From positions 1,798,001-1,862,000 of the forward strand of contig CADCSX010000008.1 in NCBI GenBank assembly GCA_902805475.1: 64,000 bases of DNA, given 5' to 3'. The notes beneath the pieces were generated by a model, which made no database searches, was not told the origin of the DNA, and saw only the letters and a program-made list of their open reading frames with translations. Positions 47,588 to 59,579 of this stretch are shown piece after piece. The first letter of the stretch is position 1. Every line of letters starts with the position of its first letter. The position numbers and the translations under genes were made by a program. Source of the stretch: Entonaema liquescens. Taxonomy: Eukaryota; Ascomycota; Sordariomycetes; Xylariales; Xylariaceae.

Positions 47588-49918
47588 TCATATCTCTGTC
47601 GTGAATAATTGAAACAGATCTGGTGTTGAGTTATATTCCGAGTCATTAGATACGGCACGAATCTGTAGACCAGATTCATCCGAAGAGGTTGGCGGAGGTG
47701 CAGATGTATAAAAGTCAAAGCTTGTTAAATCTATTCCCGGACTCGAGGTAGTGGCTGGTATAAAAAACGAGTTTGGACAGCGTAGGTCGAGGGGACCAAT
47801 GTCGATATAGTCTAGGGGCTCCTGTGATTGACCTACTAATCCAGTTTTCATAATTTCGATATTCTTCAGAGCCCATACCAAGCCGTCATGTAAGCGAGGG
47901 TAGTATGTCGCCTGAAAGGTAGGATGGTGCAAAGCCTGGAGATGACGGCAAACAGCCCATACGATTTCTAAATCAGCTTCAAGTTCAGGTTTCGAGACTT
48001 CGCCTTTAGTTAGAGCATTGAAGTAAAACGCGACTAGCTCGACGAATGCTACTACAGGATAGCCGCCGAGCACTCGGTCTAATAGAGCTAAGCTTGCCGT
48101 GGTGAGTGGCGGAGAACCGGCCTCGGATATAAGTCTGAGGCAAACGCGAGCATGATCGCACATCTGCCGCTGGGCAACCTCATTTTGGCGATCATGGCGA
48201 AGGCAAAGAACCTGAGTTACATGATAACAATACTTCACTTCGAGTTGGATATCAGCTAGCTCCGCTGAACGTTCTGGGAATGTAGCAGCAAGTAGTTGGT
48301 GATTTTGCTGGTTCCATTCATCTACGAGTTGATTCATGCGCCGCGCTTGTCGCATTCGGTATGCCTCTCCGGAGGTATTCGCTCTCGAAGAATAAAGTGA
48401 GAGATATACTTCTTCCCATATTTCCATCATGTGATCGAAAGCGTGGGTGAGTCGTTGACTTGGTAACTCATTTTCATTGATGGGTTCCATAGTTAAGTCT
48501 GAATCGAACAGATGAATATCGCAAGTTTGACCTGACATGAAGGCGCGTTGCTTATCTAGGGCATAGAGAACTCTGAATAGTCGTTCCCGCTCTTTTTGAT
48601 TATCGCCTACGTCGGTCTCGGTAGTTCTAGATCGGTGGAGACCGAGGGTGAGGCCAACTTGACAGGCCGTCTAGCATATGCATTCAAACATTATGTTACC
48701 ATAGAACTGTTTAACTGCGAGGGCCTGAATAAGATGTGCCACGGCAATAGGTTAGAAGACTGTCATCAAGTACGAATGGAGAGATACGGCAGAATTGTCG
48801 CGACATACCAAGATTATAAGTGCTTGAACATTAATTAAAGAGGGACATGTGAATGGTTCGAGATCAGCTAGAGCACGATCGCAATTCTGCAAGAAAGAAG
48901 GAAGTAGATCATTATTCATATTCCTTGAATTGGATTGAGTAGCTTCCGCTACTTGGACCTCGAGGCCCAGACCAAGTAAAACAATGTTGTTAAATATGAG
49001 TGTCCACGCATTGCTATCACTCGATAACTCGCCTAAATAATACTTCTCGATAGCATGATGAAGTACTGTCTCGTCGAATATTGGAAAGCGAACGTTGTAA
49101 TTGTGCAAGAAGCTATTAACAAATAAGTCAACCAAACATCACGGCGGAGTCGTAATAGGCTTATGGTCACTTGCTACGACAGGTTGCTGGCATCGCGGGA
49201 AGGGAAAATTCTTAAGTTGTCGTCCAAGAGCAGATCGCAGCGCTGGGTCCTTGACAATCGTATCCACATCATCATCTTGGCGATCCCCGTCCTCGACGAG
49301 AACTTGGACCAGCTGCTTCGATAGTGAGACGAGCAGAGGAATGGCTGCAGGATAGCTATAAATCCGTTCGCCCCCCTGGGCTAGCTTTATAATTTCGTGT
49401 CGAAACCCATCCTCAGCTACCCGCCCAGGCCGACCCTTCCGAACGCTTGGTAGAATAGGGCTTTCGTCATCGCCACTCGATATCCGTGTTGGCCGAGCTA
49501 CCGACGGAGTATGAGAAGATGAACTCAAGTTGGAGGTAGAGGTTCGCGCAGCAAGTTGTTCGGTGAGTTTGGTAAGGGCACTTAAAGTCTGATCAACTCC
49601 ATCGAGACGTTCTAAGACAGTGGAGAAATCGTCCCGGCTATAATAGCATGCTCTATTAATTCGCTATGAACCTTAAGGTTTGGGGTAAAAAAAAACTTGC
49701 AGCTGTTTGGTTTGATTTACACGTTTGACAGTGCCGGATGAGGTACAAGGGATGCCAGTTTTACGACAACTGGAACACTCGGGTTGAAGTCTATCACACT
49801 TGACCTTACGATATCGGCATTGATCACACGCTGAAGATGGCACATCGTCGTGTTGCGATCGGGGGCGCTTACGACCTCCAGGTGCCGTGTTTCTATCGTT
49901 GTCGTCGTCATCCATCAT
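47588..49918 (-). pseudogene. Zn2Cys6 fungal transcription factor with in-frame stops
   Basis: Likely start at 49918 (a 22-residue longer start at 49984 is possible). Pieces: 49918-~49697; ~49627-49142; 49138-~48827; ~48714-47588. The zinc cluster has all six Cys ('ACDQCRYRKVKCDRLQPECSSC...C'), followed by a coiled 'FSTVLERLDGVDQTL' segment and a fungal-specific regulatory middle region ('NVRFPIFDE', 'ACQVGLTLGLHRS'). Two stops fall inside otherwise open, conserved sequence: TGA at 49141-49139 and a TAG before 'TACQVGL' at about 48665. Each is one C-to-T change from a sense codon (CGA, CAG). The first intron also has a weak donor, GTTTTT, and an unresolved phase. If intact it would be the cluster's pathway regulator. 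Real decay or base-call error cannot be told apart here. Confidence 0.7.
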
Positions 49919-50841
49919 GAGTTGCTTTTGTAGTAGTCTTGACTTATACTTTATAAACGTACAATTAATCAGCATTTTCTCCAAACCCCAAATTCTTTTG
50001 GATGATACGTCATGGGAATCCCGGCCCTGTCTCCATTTATCACGTAATCTGAAGTTAATGTAGCAGATAAGACCCCAACATGTAATTATCCCTACAGGGA
50101 GCCAGGGACTTTACGTTCCATGATAAGTCTACATGAGTCCAACGAGTCTAGACCTTCGATACACCCTGGCTTCTTGATCCCTTTATTTGGATACACGGTC
50201 CACCATATTAATTGCGGTTCAAAGTCCTGTCAGATGTCTACCATGCCATCATTAGATACCTATTAGGTGTATGGCCAATCAAGACAACCCCCGTTCCCCG
50301 GTCTGGATTCATGGAACCTACTACAATCCCAGAGTACGTATGATAACCTCAGCCGAGATCTAGATTTCTTCCGTAGACCCTTAAACGATCTACGATGTTC
50401 TACCGGAAACACTCCTGATTGGATAAGACATAGACAACTCGACTTGGATATATTAAAACAACCCGACCACTCCTATTACCACCAACGGAGGGAACCTGAT
50501 CAAGCTCTTACCAACGTCAGCTTCGCACGCGTGCGCAATGAGACACCAGCAAGGCGCCACCATTCGCTTGGCGGTTAATTACCTGGTTCGTAGTTTGCAT
50601 ATGATAGCCCGATTCTACGTGGAGAACATATGAGACGACTGCCTATGGCTCCCGCGTCTTAAAGAAAGATGAGCATTATTCCAGTGCTCACGTACTTAAT
50701 GTAATAGAATTAATATTCAAGATAAATGGTCATGACTTTCTGCTATCTGGCTCACTGAATGATCAATGTGCCCCTATTCAATCTTCCATCTTCCATCTTC
50801 CATCTTCATCTTTCACTACTATTAACACGAAAATATTCGAA
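49919..50841. other. intergenic between divergent regulator and hydrolase genes
   Basis: No gene; a frame at 50267-50578 is low in similarity to anything known. The interval should carry both promoters. It ends in a short pyrimidine-rich repeat. Confidence 0.6.
50781..50808. repeat. 7-bp tandem repeat (ATCTTCC) just upstream of a start codon
   Basis: Three perfect ATCTTCC units and a variant fourth, ending about 33 bases before the ATG at 50842. Pyrimidine-rich leaders are common upstream of fungal genes, so this may be a transcription-start region. Confidence 0.85.
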
Positions 50842-52848
50842 ATGTGGTCACTTGGAGTCATATCATTGCTCATTATAATTGGTGTCCAAGCCAAAGAGAA
50901 TTGCCCTCTCTATGGTCTAGGATATCCGAAACCTACCAACCTTCTGGCCCAACCGGGAATCCAGAAGGCAGCAAAATCTCTAGACTCGGTTTTTGCACAG
51001 TACATCGATAATTCCAATAAGACCGCATCTGATCGATTCTCCTATTCGGTCGAAGTCTTTTCCGCTGATGACGATGAACCGTTGTGGTCGCATTATTGGA
51101 CTGCGACTAACTTAAAAACTCTCAATTCTACAGGCGTCAAAAAGGTCGATGGCAATACCGTATATAGGCTCGGGAGCGTTACGAAAATACTCACCATCTT
51201 AACATTCCTTGCTGAAGTAGGAGATACCATATGGAACGAGCCTATCACCAAGTTTATACCGGAAATCAAGGCGATGGTCACTGGCGCGGACACTTCTCAT
51301 TCAATTTCAAAACCTGACTGGGACTCTATTACAATTGGATCGTTAGCAAGTCAAATGTCGGGCCTTGTTAGAGACTGTAAGCTATTGCTTGTTCTTGAAA
51401 GTTGATTGAGAAGCGGCTTATACAGCCGGTATAGACGCTTTACTAGGCGAGCTTACACAGGGGTCAACTACTACGCGAGCAGCCTCGATCGGGTTTCCCA
51501 TCATAGAAAGCGCAGAAATACCTCCTTGCGGCAATAGACCGGTATGCAATAGAACGCGTAGGTTTACTCTAATTGTTTGTATATAATCATTATTAGCTTT
51601 TCTTGGAGTACTAACAGGTATCATGTTAGAATTCTTCGAAGGTCTAAACAAATTACCACCATCGTTTTCCCCATTTGCCACGCCAGCATATTCGGACATT
51701 GGTTATACACTCCTCGGATACGCTTTGGAACAGATGACGGGAAAATCATTCGGCAAGACAGTCCAAGACAGAGTCATTAAGCCCCTTAGTTTAAATCGTA
51801 CTTTCTATACAACTCCCGCCGATTCCGTCGGGATTATACCAGGCGGTCGCTACCAAACAAACTGGGCCTTTAACATGGGCAACGAGTCACCGTAAGTACC
51901 ACCCTAAAATACTTATGTATCACGTATTTTAAGTAACTCAACGAGGGAAGTACTGGAAATATGTACACATCTTCTTCGGATTTATCCCGGGTTGGCCGAG
52001 CTATACTAAGATCTACTCTCCTACCCCCATCTATGACGAGAAGATGGCTTAAGCCCATGACCTTTAGCTCAGACCCAAGGTCCGGCGTAGGTGCGCCGTG
52101 GGGTGTACGCCAGCTTCAAATTTCTAAGGGTATCTTGCAAACCAACTCTGGGTAACTGACTGATCTGTTAATCATATTTATAATCACAGATTCACCTTAT
52201 CAATTCGCAACAACATTCAACAAAGCTGGAAGCCTAGGGAGATATAGCGCCTTGCTAGCGATCATTCCCGACTTCAATATCGGGTTCTCTATCTTAGCAG
52301 CTGGCGATGTTCCTTCTAGTTTACCTATGGATATAGCAGACGCACTATCAAACACTTACCTCCCCACCATGGTTAACACGGCACGCATTCAAGCGAACAC
52401 GCTCTATGGTGGGACATACAAAAACCCTGATTCTGCGGTGAATTCCTCTTTGAGCGTTGTGGTTGATAGCAAAACCCCCGGTCTAAGTCTAAGCTCTTGG
52501 ATCAGCAACGGAACAAATTTGCTATGGTACTCGGTGGCCATGAGCCAGAATATAACAAAGGATTACTGGAACAAAGTCCGACCAAGCGTCCGACTCTATC
52601 CAACTGGATTGTGGGACGCAACAACTGACGGAGGAAAAAGAGTTGCGTTCAAGGCAGTATTCGAGGACCTCAGCTTGCCTAATGTCTCAAAACCTTTCAC
52701 AACAGATTGTTCGACTTGGGTCAACGTCGCAGGGATCATGTACGGCTCTAAGCCATTGGACCAGTTTATCTTTAACATCAACGCCGACGGAAATGTGACG
52801 AGCATCGAGAATGCAGCGCTAAGGAATAAACTAGAAAAAATAGTCTGA
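50842..52848 (+). CDS. secreted beta-lactamase/transpeptidase-like serine hydrolase
   Basis: Exons: 50842-51376, 51426-51557, 51618-51891, 51951-52151 and about 52190-52848. Residues 1-17 are a signal peptide ('LGVISLLIIIGVQA'). The class C/DD-peptidase fold is shown by S112-V-T-K115 (SxxK), a YSD triad in 'PAYSDIGYTLLGYALEQ', and the family block 'SGLVRD...LGELTQ...PPCGNRPVCN'. Late parts read 'LGRYSALLAIIPDFNIGFSILAAG'. The first three introns fit in phase. For the fourth, the canonical acceptor ending CACAG near 52190 is out of phase by one; a later AG near 52231 is in phase but less typical, so the last exon start is uncertain. Relatives in fungal clusters include acyltransferases such as LovD, but a signal peptide argues for a secreted enzyme. 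Confidence 0.78.
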
Positions 52849-53724
52849 TATCTATAGACTTTTGCCCCTTTTACCTTATTAAGCGCAAGATTAGTTGCAT
52901 GTTTCCTGATGATGTGGCTGCTTACCACGTCTAAGAGATCATGAGTGACACCTCCTGAATTGCTTCAACAACGGAAATAGCTGCTAAATACCTTTGTGCT
53001 CAGTAATCCTCTCCTGCGATGGCCACAAGATGCATTCCGTATACCTTGACATAATATTAGTCTAATCATAACATAATGTTGATTCTATGGCCATCGGCGG
53101 TCGTGATCTCTTGCCGAGGCCGAGAAAGGCATAGCGACACGGAAGCTGGGTTTAAACCGGGTAATCCGAATCCCGACAGACTTCGGAAAGGAGATAACCT
53201 TTAACGGGTGATTGGATAATAAGATACAAGCGCCGACGGGGATTCCCAGTGCTGACAGTACTTGCTTTTACTAAGTCCTTATAAAGATCTAGTTACGGAA
53301 ATATTCAATTTTGTGTCAATGGCAAGATGCTAGAGATATGTTATCGTTGGAAATACTATATCGATTGAAGATAATTGTTCATGACATGACAACTAGGGTT
53401 GCAGTCAACACGGGATTAATCGGCCGAACATCTACAGGTCAATGTTATGCTCACCGAAAGATATCCTGTACTTGTACTGTAGTTCATCTTGTATATCCCT
53501 ATCGCGCCTCCGATACGCCGAACTCACACTCCTTGAGTGCATTCATCGTCGGTAGTAGATGGAGGCATGGTAACAACATCGTATTAACATTTCCCCAATC
53601 CTACCGTTCCGTTGCGGTATAAGAACCCTGGTTGCTTCTTGGAGAAGCGTCTTTCTGTCTATCAAAGCCCCACACAACTAACAAGCTCCAACGTCTCATC
53701 GTCGATTCTCTTTTCCTCCTCACT
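52849..53724. other. intergenic, no gene seen
   Basis: Spacer between two plus-strand genes; should contain the FAD monooxygenase promoter. Short frames at 53311-53622 are unsupported. Confidence 0.6.
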
Positions 53725-55066
53725 ATGACTACTCCAAAGCCATTTGACATTGCTATAGTCGGGGTGGTATAAGCGGACTCACGCTCGCAGTCGCCCTCCT
53801 TCGGCAAAACGTGCCTTTACAGTCTACGAAGCCGCCTCGAAATTCACAGAGATCGGCGCCGGTCTAGGATTCGGGCCAAACGCCGTCACTGCTGTCGGGC
53901 TTATCTCCCCGAGCTGCTCGAGGGGCTGGAGCGCCGCGTCACGCGCGGCTGGGAGAGCAAGCGAAAGGACTGGTTCACGGTCCGGGTCGGCGACCAGAAA
54001 AAGGCCGGGCCGGACGGAGTGCTGAAGCAGAAGGAAAAGGAGGGGTTGAAAGTTGGAGATCCTATTTTCGAGATCCAGTACAGCGACGATAGGCTTGCTG
54101 GGGGCGCGCATCGGGCGCATTTTCTCGACGAGCTTCTTGCGCTGATCCCGGACTCTGTTTCGAAGTTCGGCAAGAGACTGGTTAATATCACGAGCGCTAC
54201 GGACGGGTCGCAAGATGTTGTTTTGCATTTCGCTGATGGGACTACGGCGCAGCACGGCGCTGTCGTCGGCTGCGACGGAATAAAGTCTAAGACGAGGGAG
54301 ATACTGCTGGGAGAAAAGTCGAAAGCCGTATTCTCTGGGAAGTACGCGTATAGGGGTTGATACCGATGGAACGGGCGGTGGAGTTACTGGGCGCCGAAAT
54401 GGCTGAGAATCCCCAGTTATGGATGGGATATCATCGTCACTTGCTTACCTTCCCGATCGAAAAGGGCAAGACAATGAATGGTTAGTGTTCCAAAAAATTA
54501 CCTCTCTGCATGAAGCTAACCGCCGTATCAAAGTTGTGGCCTTTAGTTCTTGCGACACATGGACTAATCCACAGTGGGTGGTGAAAGCATCAAAGGAAGA
54601 AATGCTGGCTGATTACAGTACATGGGGCCCTGCAGTGAATTCCATCATCAACTCCATGGAGAAAAGAGACGTCTGGGCCCTTTTTAACGATCCACCCGCA
54701 GAGACTTACTACGGGTTAAGCCCTCGAGTATGTCTCCTCGGCGATGCCGCGCACGGTACCACACCCCACCAGGGCGCGGGTGCGGGCATGTGTATTGAAG
54801 ACTGCTATATCCTTGGCCATCTTATAGGAGCAGTGGAAAGCGCCCAAGAACTCGATAAGGTGTTCCGGGTATACGACGAGGTCAGGCGGCCGAGAACACT
54901 CAAGCTGGTAAAGACTAGCAGGGAGGCCGGCATGTTATACGAGTTCGAGCTCGAAGGGGACGATCTCGAAGCCATTGAGAAAAATTTCAAATCGCGTATG
55001 AATTGGATCTGGGATGTAGATTTGAAGCAAGAACTGGAGAAGGCATTGTCGATCCTTAAGGGGTAA
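53725..55066 (+). CDS. FAD-dependent monooxygenase, salicylate hydroxylase type (four frame breaks)
   Basis: Starts at ATG 53725 and has one intron at 54481-54533 (donor GTTAGT, branch CTAAC). The FAD fold begins 'FDIAIVG' and should continue as a Gly-rich GxGxxG loop into 'SGLTLAVALLRQ', but the frame shifts there. The GD motif 'CLLGDAAHGTTPHQGAGAG' and the C-terminal helix are intact. Four single-base losses are needed to explain the reading: at GGGG 53761-53764, TTT 53816-53818, CCCC 53907-53910 and the GGGGTT at 54353-54358. With them repaired the protein is about 430 aa, usual for the family. It would hydroxylate an aromatic or activated ring using NAD(P)H and O2, and is a plausible tailoring enzyme for the PKS product. 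The density of breaks is the highest in the window. Confidence 0.8.
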
Positions 55067-55562
55067 CTTTATACGACACTAGTAAGGTCTTATATTAGAA
55101 GGCTTTTATTTATCTTGCCCTATATATCCAATATAAGACGAACCTATAGATTATAAGCTACCTATTCAATGAGCCACCGTGGTCTAGTTCCTAAGCTTCC
55201 TACACGACTTAGGTACAGTCATATATTTCCTTTATTCAACTTTTATTTCACATGTTATAATACAATGATTAAGAATCGCCAATCTGCATTCTTGTATATC
55301 TGGTGGGTACCCAGTATAAATATTGTATTCAGTCTTCACTGGGTGCCCAAATTTCATAAACTCTCCATGTTTCAACAGAATCGTGTTCTCGTTTTCGTTC
55401 GATCCCTCGCGACCTAATAATACCTCCGACTCAAAGCCAATACTTAACCAAATTCAATGGCACTCCTGAGACTTCCATTGTAATGAGCGTGTAGTTAATA
55501 AGCATGTAACTATCATAGCTGACCCCTAGGAGTAGATCGGCTACACCTGGGTTGAGGGGAAT
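55067..55562. other. intergenic, convergent gene ends
   Basis: No gene; AT-rich, should hold the two 3' UTRs. Confidence 0.6.
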
Positions 55563-57222
55563 CTAAGCCTTACTGCCAACCCTGTCCTCGTAACGAGGCA
55601 CCTCGATTACTATGGCACAGGTTGAGTAAACCCAGTCTATATCTGCTTCGTTGCCGTACTAGTAATATATATGAGTGGTTAATAAATTCCTATCATAGGC
55701 AGGTATATAAATAGTTCGGGCTCTACTACTTACTGCGAGATAGGCAAACTGAAATTCCTCGTTCCCTGGCTTATTCAACCAGGTAATGCGTGAAGGTCTA
55801 AACGCCGGGCCGTCGCCTAGTCTAGACCATCCTTCGAGTATATATTTTATGTCATCTGTGTCGTTGTATCTCACGCGCCTTTCGACTTCGGCCGTGCCTG
55901 CATATAAGGATCCGCCAACCCATCCTTGAACAACGGGACGTAGGTATACGGAACATCCAAAGGCTCGGAAACACTCCCATATGGCCATGTCGAGACCTTT
56001 GAGCGTATCGGGGTCGCAAAAGTGACGGGTAGTATGAGGATAGCTATGCGTGCTATAGAAGCCTAAATACCCGCCTAGGTACACAGAAGTTTCTTGATTT
56101 AGTCTTCAATTCAAAGTCGATGTCAAATATGGTGGTTACCTTCTGGCATGAATTTTTCTTGGCTAATGACGGAATTCATATGCTTGTATAAGGGCACATG
56201 AGCCAAGTCTAGAGGTTTAGGGTGACTAGTGAGTTCGCCATTCCCACGCGTGGCATAAAGATTATACGTAAGCGTAACGCGGTGTCCAGATTGAACCTGG
56301 AAAACTTCGTGCTCGCAGTCGCTATAGAATGCTGCCCATTGAATAGATGGTTTACTGATGTCGAGCTTGGACCAGTCAAATGATATAGTCTTGCCATTGT
56401 GCCGAACCTCGAGCTGGCCTCCCTCATGAGCAACGGGTAGACAAACAACAAGAGATCCGAATTGAGACTCGGAACGCGGCGTGTCGACGTGTGAACGGAA
56501 GTGACCGGATGGACCGACATAAATCTTTTGTTTAATCAGTATCTAGACCTAAAGCTGTAGCGTCGGATGTTAGTTAATTGGAAAACACTCACGTTTAGCT
56601 TGTACAGCTCAGCCCTGACGCTTCTATGGCTTTTATTATTGCCCGCCTTCCAATCTGGAAGCAAAATCTGTGCAATCGAATCGATGATTCCGCATTCGTA
56701 CGGGGAAAAATTCAGGGCGAACTGAGATGGGTCAAGCTTTAAGGCCTTACGATAACTTTCATCGTAAACATCTTTCCCCCTTAGACCAAATGTGGCAGGG
56801 CTCATATCAGCTACTAGATGATCTAAGTTATCTGATGCGGACGGTTCGATCGGAAATTCAAGCCTGCAGTGCGAGCCGGGTGTCGAAGGGCTAGGAGGGT
56901 CCCAGCGAAGAACCATATGGCTGGATGGAATGGGCAACAGAGGGCTCGGCGTCGTAGTATCTTTATTATCTTGCGTGGTGGACTGAGTTGGGGCCGCTTC
57001 TGAAGACTGCCGTGTGTTATCAACTTCTTGACAGCCAATAGGGACAGATCCGCCACATGCAAAGACGAAACTATCACTGCTTGCCATCATCTTGTGATGG
57101 AGCTCGTGTAGTAGTGTTCTTGTCTCCTTGTCACGAACATATTTGCTGGGCGCCCAAAGAGACTGATTCCTGGGAGCAACAACCTCCTGGTAGCCAGAAA
57201 AAGAACTCTCAGAGGTATCCAT
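55563..57222 (-). CDS. 2OG-Fe(II) oxygenase-like protein
   Basis: Four exons: 57222-56593, 56524-56140, 56074-55734 and 55658-55563, 483 aa; every junction is in phase and uses consensus sites (GTGAGT, GTAACC, GTAAGT). Residues about 205-300 resemble the prolyl-4-hydroxylase-type core: His222-x-Asp224 in 'SHVDTP', 'FGSLVVCLP', 'GGQLEVRH', His282 in 'CEHEV' and Arg292 in 'GHRVTLTY', which match the Fe(II) triad and the 2-oxoglutarate Arg. The N-terminal 200 residues have a Ser/Thr/Pro-rich insert. Many ascomycetes encode this roughly 450-500-aa protein and its substrate is unknown to me. It lies at the edge of the cluster and may or may not belong to it. No frame break. Confidence 0.78.
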
Positions 57223-57969
57223 AGCTTGACCTAATATGATGATAAGTAAATTGTCTAAATTAATAGGCTCGAAGATAGTAGTACAGCAATATTCGTTCTC
57301 CTCGTTGTTGGTAGTGAAGCATATCTATTTATATTTCTATTACCTACAGTCCGTGCCTAGGCAGCAAAGGCTTGAACCCACATACTCCACGAATGATAAG
57401 TAACGAGAGGTATGGCGCCGAGACCTACAACCCTAGGAAAAGACTATTGACTAAATCTTCCATAGCTATAGTACTAATACTCATTCCCTATAGCAACCTG
57501 CCACCCACAAAACAGTTGAGCCCCCAGCCATCCACCTTCCCCCAACACACACCAATCAAATACAACGGCACGTGTGATCAGCAAGGTGCTGTCCGCCCAG
57601 AGTGTATCCCGAGACGGGTCAAATTGCCGTAGCCCAGTAACCGAGTCATCCCAAGCCACAACGCGCTCGTACCCTGACACCTATCAAACGATGAACTCAA
57701 GACTTCCAGTTCTATTAACGCGACAGTATGGTATGCCCCCCTTCGGTGAGTTAATTATCTAGGTAAGATACGTTACGTAGCTAGTCACGAGCATGACGAA
57801 ATGGATCTTACGGCTGTAAGCAATAGACTTCCTACCTATAGCTACATGTAGTAAGAATCTCTAGGTACCTACTTGAATACTTTTGTCAACTTCTAGGTAT
57901 TTAACTAGTTATTACAAAAACTAAGTACCATTCATGCTTGGTCTGAACTACCTATGATATTGTAAAAGA
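57223..57969. other. intergenic, no gene seen
   Basis: Spacer between two minus-strand genes; contains two palindrome-like TAGGTACCTA motifs near 57860 and 57890. No gene seen. Confidence 0.6.
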
Positions 57970-59579
57970 CTATACATCGTATCTATCAGTCTCGTGTTTG
58001 ACGGGGCGATAGACAAAGTAATCGAAAGTAGCCGGTAGCGCGGTCCCGTTTACATCAGAACACGCCACTCCCACAAACGCCCCTGTGAAACTCCCATGAG
58101 CCTGGTGTCCACCACATTCGTCGGAAAGAATCGACGCGTCGTAGACGGGCCCGATTTTCTTTAGCTCGTCGCCGTATAACGCGTAATAAAACTGCAGTTC
58201 GCGACCGCGAATCGTTAACGCGAGTTTTACTTTCCCTCGTTGGGGATCTGCACGGGGTCTGCAAGGGGCGTGGTGAGCTTGCCGTCGGGCCAGGAGCCCT
58301 CTGATGTCAGGATTAGCAGCTCTCTCTGACCGTCGGAATGGGCCGTCACGGTAAGGTAGAAGAAGTTGAAACGGCAGTAGTATGCGGTAAGCCCTGCGAA
58401 TTGTCTCTCGTCGGTGGGAGAGAACTCGATCGTTGTTTCGGCGTCATAGGAGAAGTGAGTCTGTCGTCTTGCAACTAATGCCTGCTCAAACCATGACCCA
58501 ATAGTCTCCCGGCCGAACAAAGTGAGCTTGTCGTCCTTGGTAGTGAAAATACGTTCCGTTTCGGGTGTCCTCAGCCATTGAAAGTCCTTGTGTAATCCGT
58601 TCTCGAAGGTATATCTTTGTTCAGCCCAGTATTTAGTATCGTCACGCGTGCCAAGCACATCAACGTAGAGCGAAGGAACAGGGCCATTCTTCACAAAAAG
58701 CCAATCATCCTTCCAAAAGGCTTCTTGAATAGCCGTCTCGCGGCCAAGAACACAACGGCGCTCTTGAGTCGTCGGTCGGCCTGTTAAGTGTACAAGATAT
58801 GTTCGCCCTTCGGGCGTCTCTACAATGTCACCATGGCCGGCTCTTTGCAAAGCGGCAAGCGGAGCATCTTTGGAGGTGAGGATATGCTTCTGTGGATGTA
58901 CGTCGTATGGACCCCATATATCGCGGGATCGGGCCAGCGTACATGCATGATGGTAAGCAGTCCCACCCTCGGCCGTCAAAAGGTAATACCATCCATTCCT
59001 CTTGTAAAGATGTGGTCCCTCGACGAGATCTAGTTCCGTTCCGCGGAATATGTTTTTCTTCGGACCAACAAGCTTGCCCGCCGCAGGATCGAACTCTTGC
59101 AGGACGATCCCCGCAAAAGACCTGGGTCGGCGCCGGTGGTCTTGCAGCATATTCACGAACCATTTCTTACCATCATCATCGTGAAAGAGGGAAGGGTCAA
59201 AGCCGGAAGAGTTGACGTAAACGGGATCAGACCAGGGTCCTTCTATCGATGGGGCGCTGACGATATAATTATGTGTATCTTTGAAGGAGCCATCCTTTCG
59301 CTTCACATCCGTATATACAAGCCAGAATTTGTCACCATCATGTGTAAGGCAGGGTGCCCATACGCCGCAACTATCAGGATCACCACGCATGTCCAGCTGA
59401 GACTTGCGGTTTAAGGGACGCGTGACTAACTCCCAATTTGCAAGATCTTTCGAGTGATGGATTTGCACTCCAGGATACCATTCAAAAGTAGACGTAGCAA
59501 TATAATAGTCGGTACCGACCCGTACTATTGACGGGTCGGCATTGAAGCCGGGCAAGATGGGATTACGAACTAATGGCAT
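57970..59579 (-). CDS. GH43 glycoside hydrolase, beta-xylosidase-like (one frame break)
   Basis: One exon, about 536 aa if one base is restored. I start at ATG 59579 ('MPLVRNPILPGFNADPS'), since the family usually begins there; an in-frame ATG at 59600 adds seven residues. The five-bladed propeller has the GH43 triad: Asp15 (base), Asp128 in 'GFDPSLF' and Glu187 in 'DLVEGPHLY' (acid). The C-terminal beta-sandwich follows. The frame ends early at 'NEGK'; one base added at about 58229-58233 continues through 'LALTIRGRELQFYYAL' to a stop at 57970, matching the usual 540-aa length. No signal peptide, so probably intracellular: it would release xylose (or arabinose) from imported oligosaccharides. 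Such forms are common in bacteria as well, so horizontal origin is possible. Confidence 0.87.

Noticed and set aside
48667..48695. Tiny intron that would remove the TAG in the regulator gene
   Set aside because: It would be about 29 nt, well below the 45-100 nt seen for other introns here.
49110..49139. Intron from GTGATG to TTAATAG that would remove the TGA in the regulator gene
   Set aside because: Only about 30 nt and it would delete the conserved 'LVDLFVNS' segment.
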